The notes below the pieces were generated by a model that saw nothing but the letters and a program-made list of their open reading frames with translations, was not told where the DNA came from and made no database searches. Position numbers and translations under genes: made by a program. From Pseudomonas sp. 7P_10.2_Bac1 (lineage in GTDB: Bacteria; Pseudomonadota; Gammaproteobacteria; Pseudomonadales; Pseudomonadaceae), in assembly GCF_025465935.1 (NCBI RefSeq), contig NZ_JANLNV010000041.1, forward strand, positions 1 through 64,000: a stretch of DNA of 64,000 nucleotides, read 5' to 3'. This document shows, piece after piece, positions 63,081 to 64,000 of the stretch; position 1 is the first letter of the stretch, and each line of letters starts with the position of its first letter.

Positions 63081-64000
63081 TTACAGCTTCGGGAATGGGT
63101 TGGGCTCGATCGGCTCGGACTCGTAGACCACATCGACCTGGCCCTGGGCGTTGATGGTGCCGATGCGCGCACGCTTCCACAGGTGGTGGTTATCCTTGTG
63201 GACTTTGACCTCGCCTTCAGGCGCATCCAGGGTCAGCTCCGAAGAGGCAGCGATCACGGCCGGGACGTCGAAGCTGTTGGCTTTCTCCACGGCTTTCTTC
63301 CACAGGTACACCGCGGTGTAGGCCGACGCCATCGGATCGCCCACCACACGTTTTTCGCCATAACGAGCCTTGAATGCCGCGACAAATTTTTCGTTGACCG
63401 GATTTTTCAGGCTCTGGAAGTAGCTCATGCAGGTCAGAAAACCGGTGAGGTTTTCGGCGCCGATGCCGGTGACTTCTTCCTCAGTCACAGCCAGGGCCAT
63501 CAACGTCTGGTTGTTGCTGTCGATGCCTGCGGCCTTGAGCTGTTTGTAGAACGCCACGTTGGAGCCGCCGACGACGGTCGACAGGACGATATCGGGCTTG
63601 GCGGCCTTGATCTTGTTGATCACCGAGGAGAACTCGATGTTACCCAGCGGCAGGTAGTCCTCACCCACGATCGAGCCGCCATGCTTGGTCACCGACGCGC
63701 GGGCCAGCTTGTTGGTGGTGCGCGGCCAGATGTAGTCCGAGCCCACCAGATATACGCTCTTGCCTTTGTTGGCCATCAGCCAGCTGACCGCGGCCAGCGT
63801 CTGCTGCGAGGCTTCGGCGCCGGTGTAAATGATGGCCGGGGACTTCTCCAGCCCTTCGTAGAACGTCGGGTAGTACAGCAAGCCCTTGTTACGTTCGAAC
63901 ACTGGCAGCACGGCTTTGCGCGAGGCTGAGGTGTGGGCGCCGAACGTAGCCACCACATGGTCCTTTTCCAGGAGCTTGCGCGCTTTTTCAGCGAAGATCG
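63081..64000 (-). CDS. urtA: Urea ABC transporter substrate-binding protein UrtA (5' end outside window)
   Basis: The C-terminal 305 or so residues of a periplasmic UrtA of the AmiC/LivJ type. Visible parts are ATFGAHTSASRKAVLPVFER, GLLYYPTFYEGLEKSPAIIYTGAEASQQTL, KSVYLVGSDYIWPRTTNKLA, IVGEDYLPLGNIEFSSVINKIK and the YESEPIEPNPFPKL ending, all close to UrtA. The frame remains open to base 64000, so the signal peptide and start lie beyond the edge. It leads the urt-ure operon; the promoter, probably nitrogen-controlled, is not in the window. Confidence 0.95.
   Translation of the reverse strand, partial: IFAEKARKLLEKDHVVATFGAHTSASRKAVLPVFERNKGLLYYPTFYEGLEKSPAIIYTGAEASQQTLAAVSWLMANKGKSVYLVGSDYIWPRTTNKLARASVTKHGGSIVGEDYLPLGNIEFSSVINKIKAAKPDIVLSTVVGGSNVAFYKQLKAAGIDSNNQTLMALAVTEEEVTGIGAENLTGFLTCMSYFQSLKNPVNEKFVAAFKARYGEKRVVGDPMASAYTAVYLWKKAVEKANSFDVPAVIAASSELTLDAPEGEVKVHKDNHHLWKRARIGTINAQGQVDVVYESEPIEPNPFPKL

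Overview
The window is a chromosomal segment of a Pseudomonas, most likely from the fluorescens/putida side of the genus. Grounds: GC-rich codon use, Pseudomonas-type T6SS, LldD, PatB and urt-ure genes, and genus-typical intergenic repeats. This is a family-level reading; no search was run. There are about 48 protein genes, no rRNA, no recognisable tRNA and no CRISPR array.

Region 1 (1-22426) is a type VI secretion locus. On the minus strand, transcription runs tssB-tssC-tssE-tssF-tssG-fha/tssJ-tssK-tssL-hcp-vgrG. The last vgrG is cut by the window edge. Divergently, across an AT-rich control region (11089-11550), run vasI/tagO, tssA, a second vgrG, a PoNe-like nuclease effector, its PoNi-like immunity gene and tssM. 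The N-terminal parts of the two vgrG genes are nearly identical and form a large inverted repeat around the apparatus genes. The FHA and TssJ genes are joined in frame. TssH/ClpV and a PAAR protein are not in the window. The right edge is marked by gene debris (22442-23229), including the 3' third of an aldehyde dehydrogenase.

Region 2 (23361-38760) is catabolic and regulatory. It holds a TetR-GST pair; an MFS transporter with an MlrC-type (M81) hydrolase and a divergent LysR gene; and a LysR gene facing a PLP-dependent desulfhydrase followed by a second pyruvate dehydrogenase complex (E1, E2, E3). The last set would take a sulfur-containing substrate to pyruvate and then acetyl-CoA. An SDR and an AEC-family transporter follow.

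Region 3 (38761-40066) has no supportable gene. It holds two direct copies, about 430-450 bp each, of a structured non-coding repeat.

Region 4 (40067-54234) contains lldD with a divergent LysR gene, a PatB/MalY C-S lyase, a 1356-residue putative toxin with a GENH-containing C-terminal domain, and a run of small enzyme genes (GNAT, SDR, RidA, DHFR-like). It ends with MFS/HxlR and MerR/old-yellow-enzyme pairs. The MerR target promoter is unusually clear, with a 19-bp spacer and a perfect dyad.

Region 5 (54332-64000) is one co-directional urea operon on the minus strand: urtA (cut by the edge)-urtB-urtC-urtD-urtE-ureE-ureF-ureAB (fused gamma/beta)-ureC-ureG-ureD. It joins urea uptake to urease and its nickel-assembly factors.
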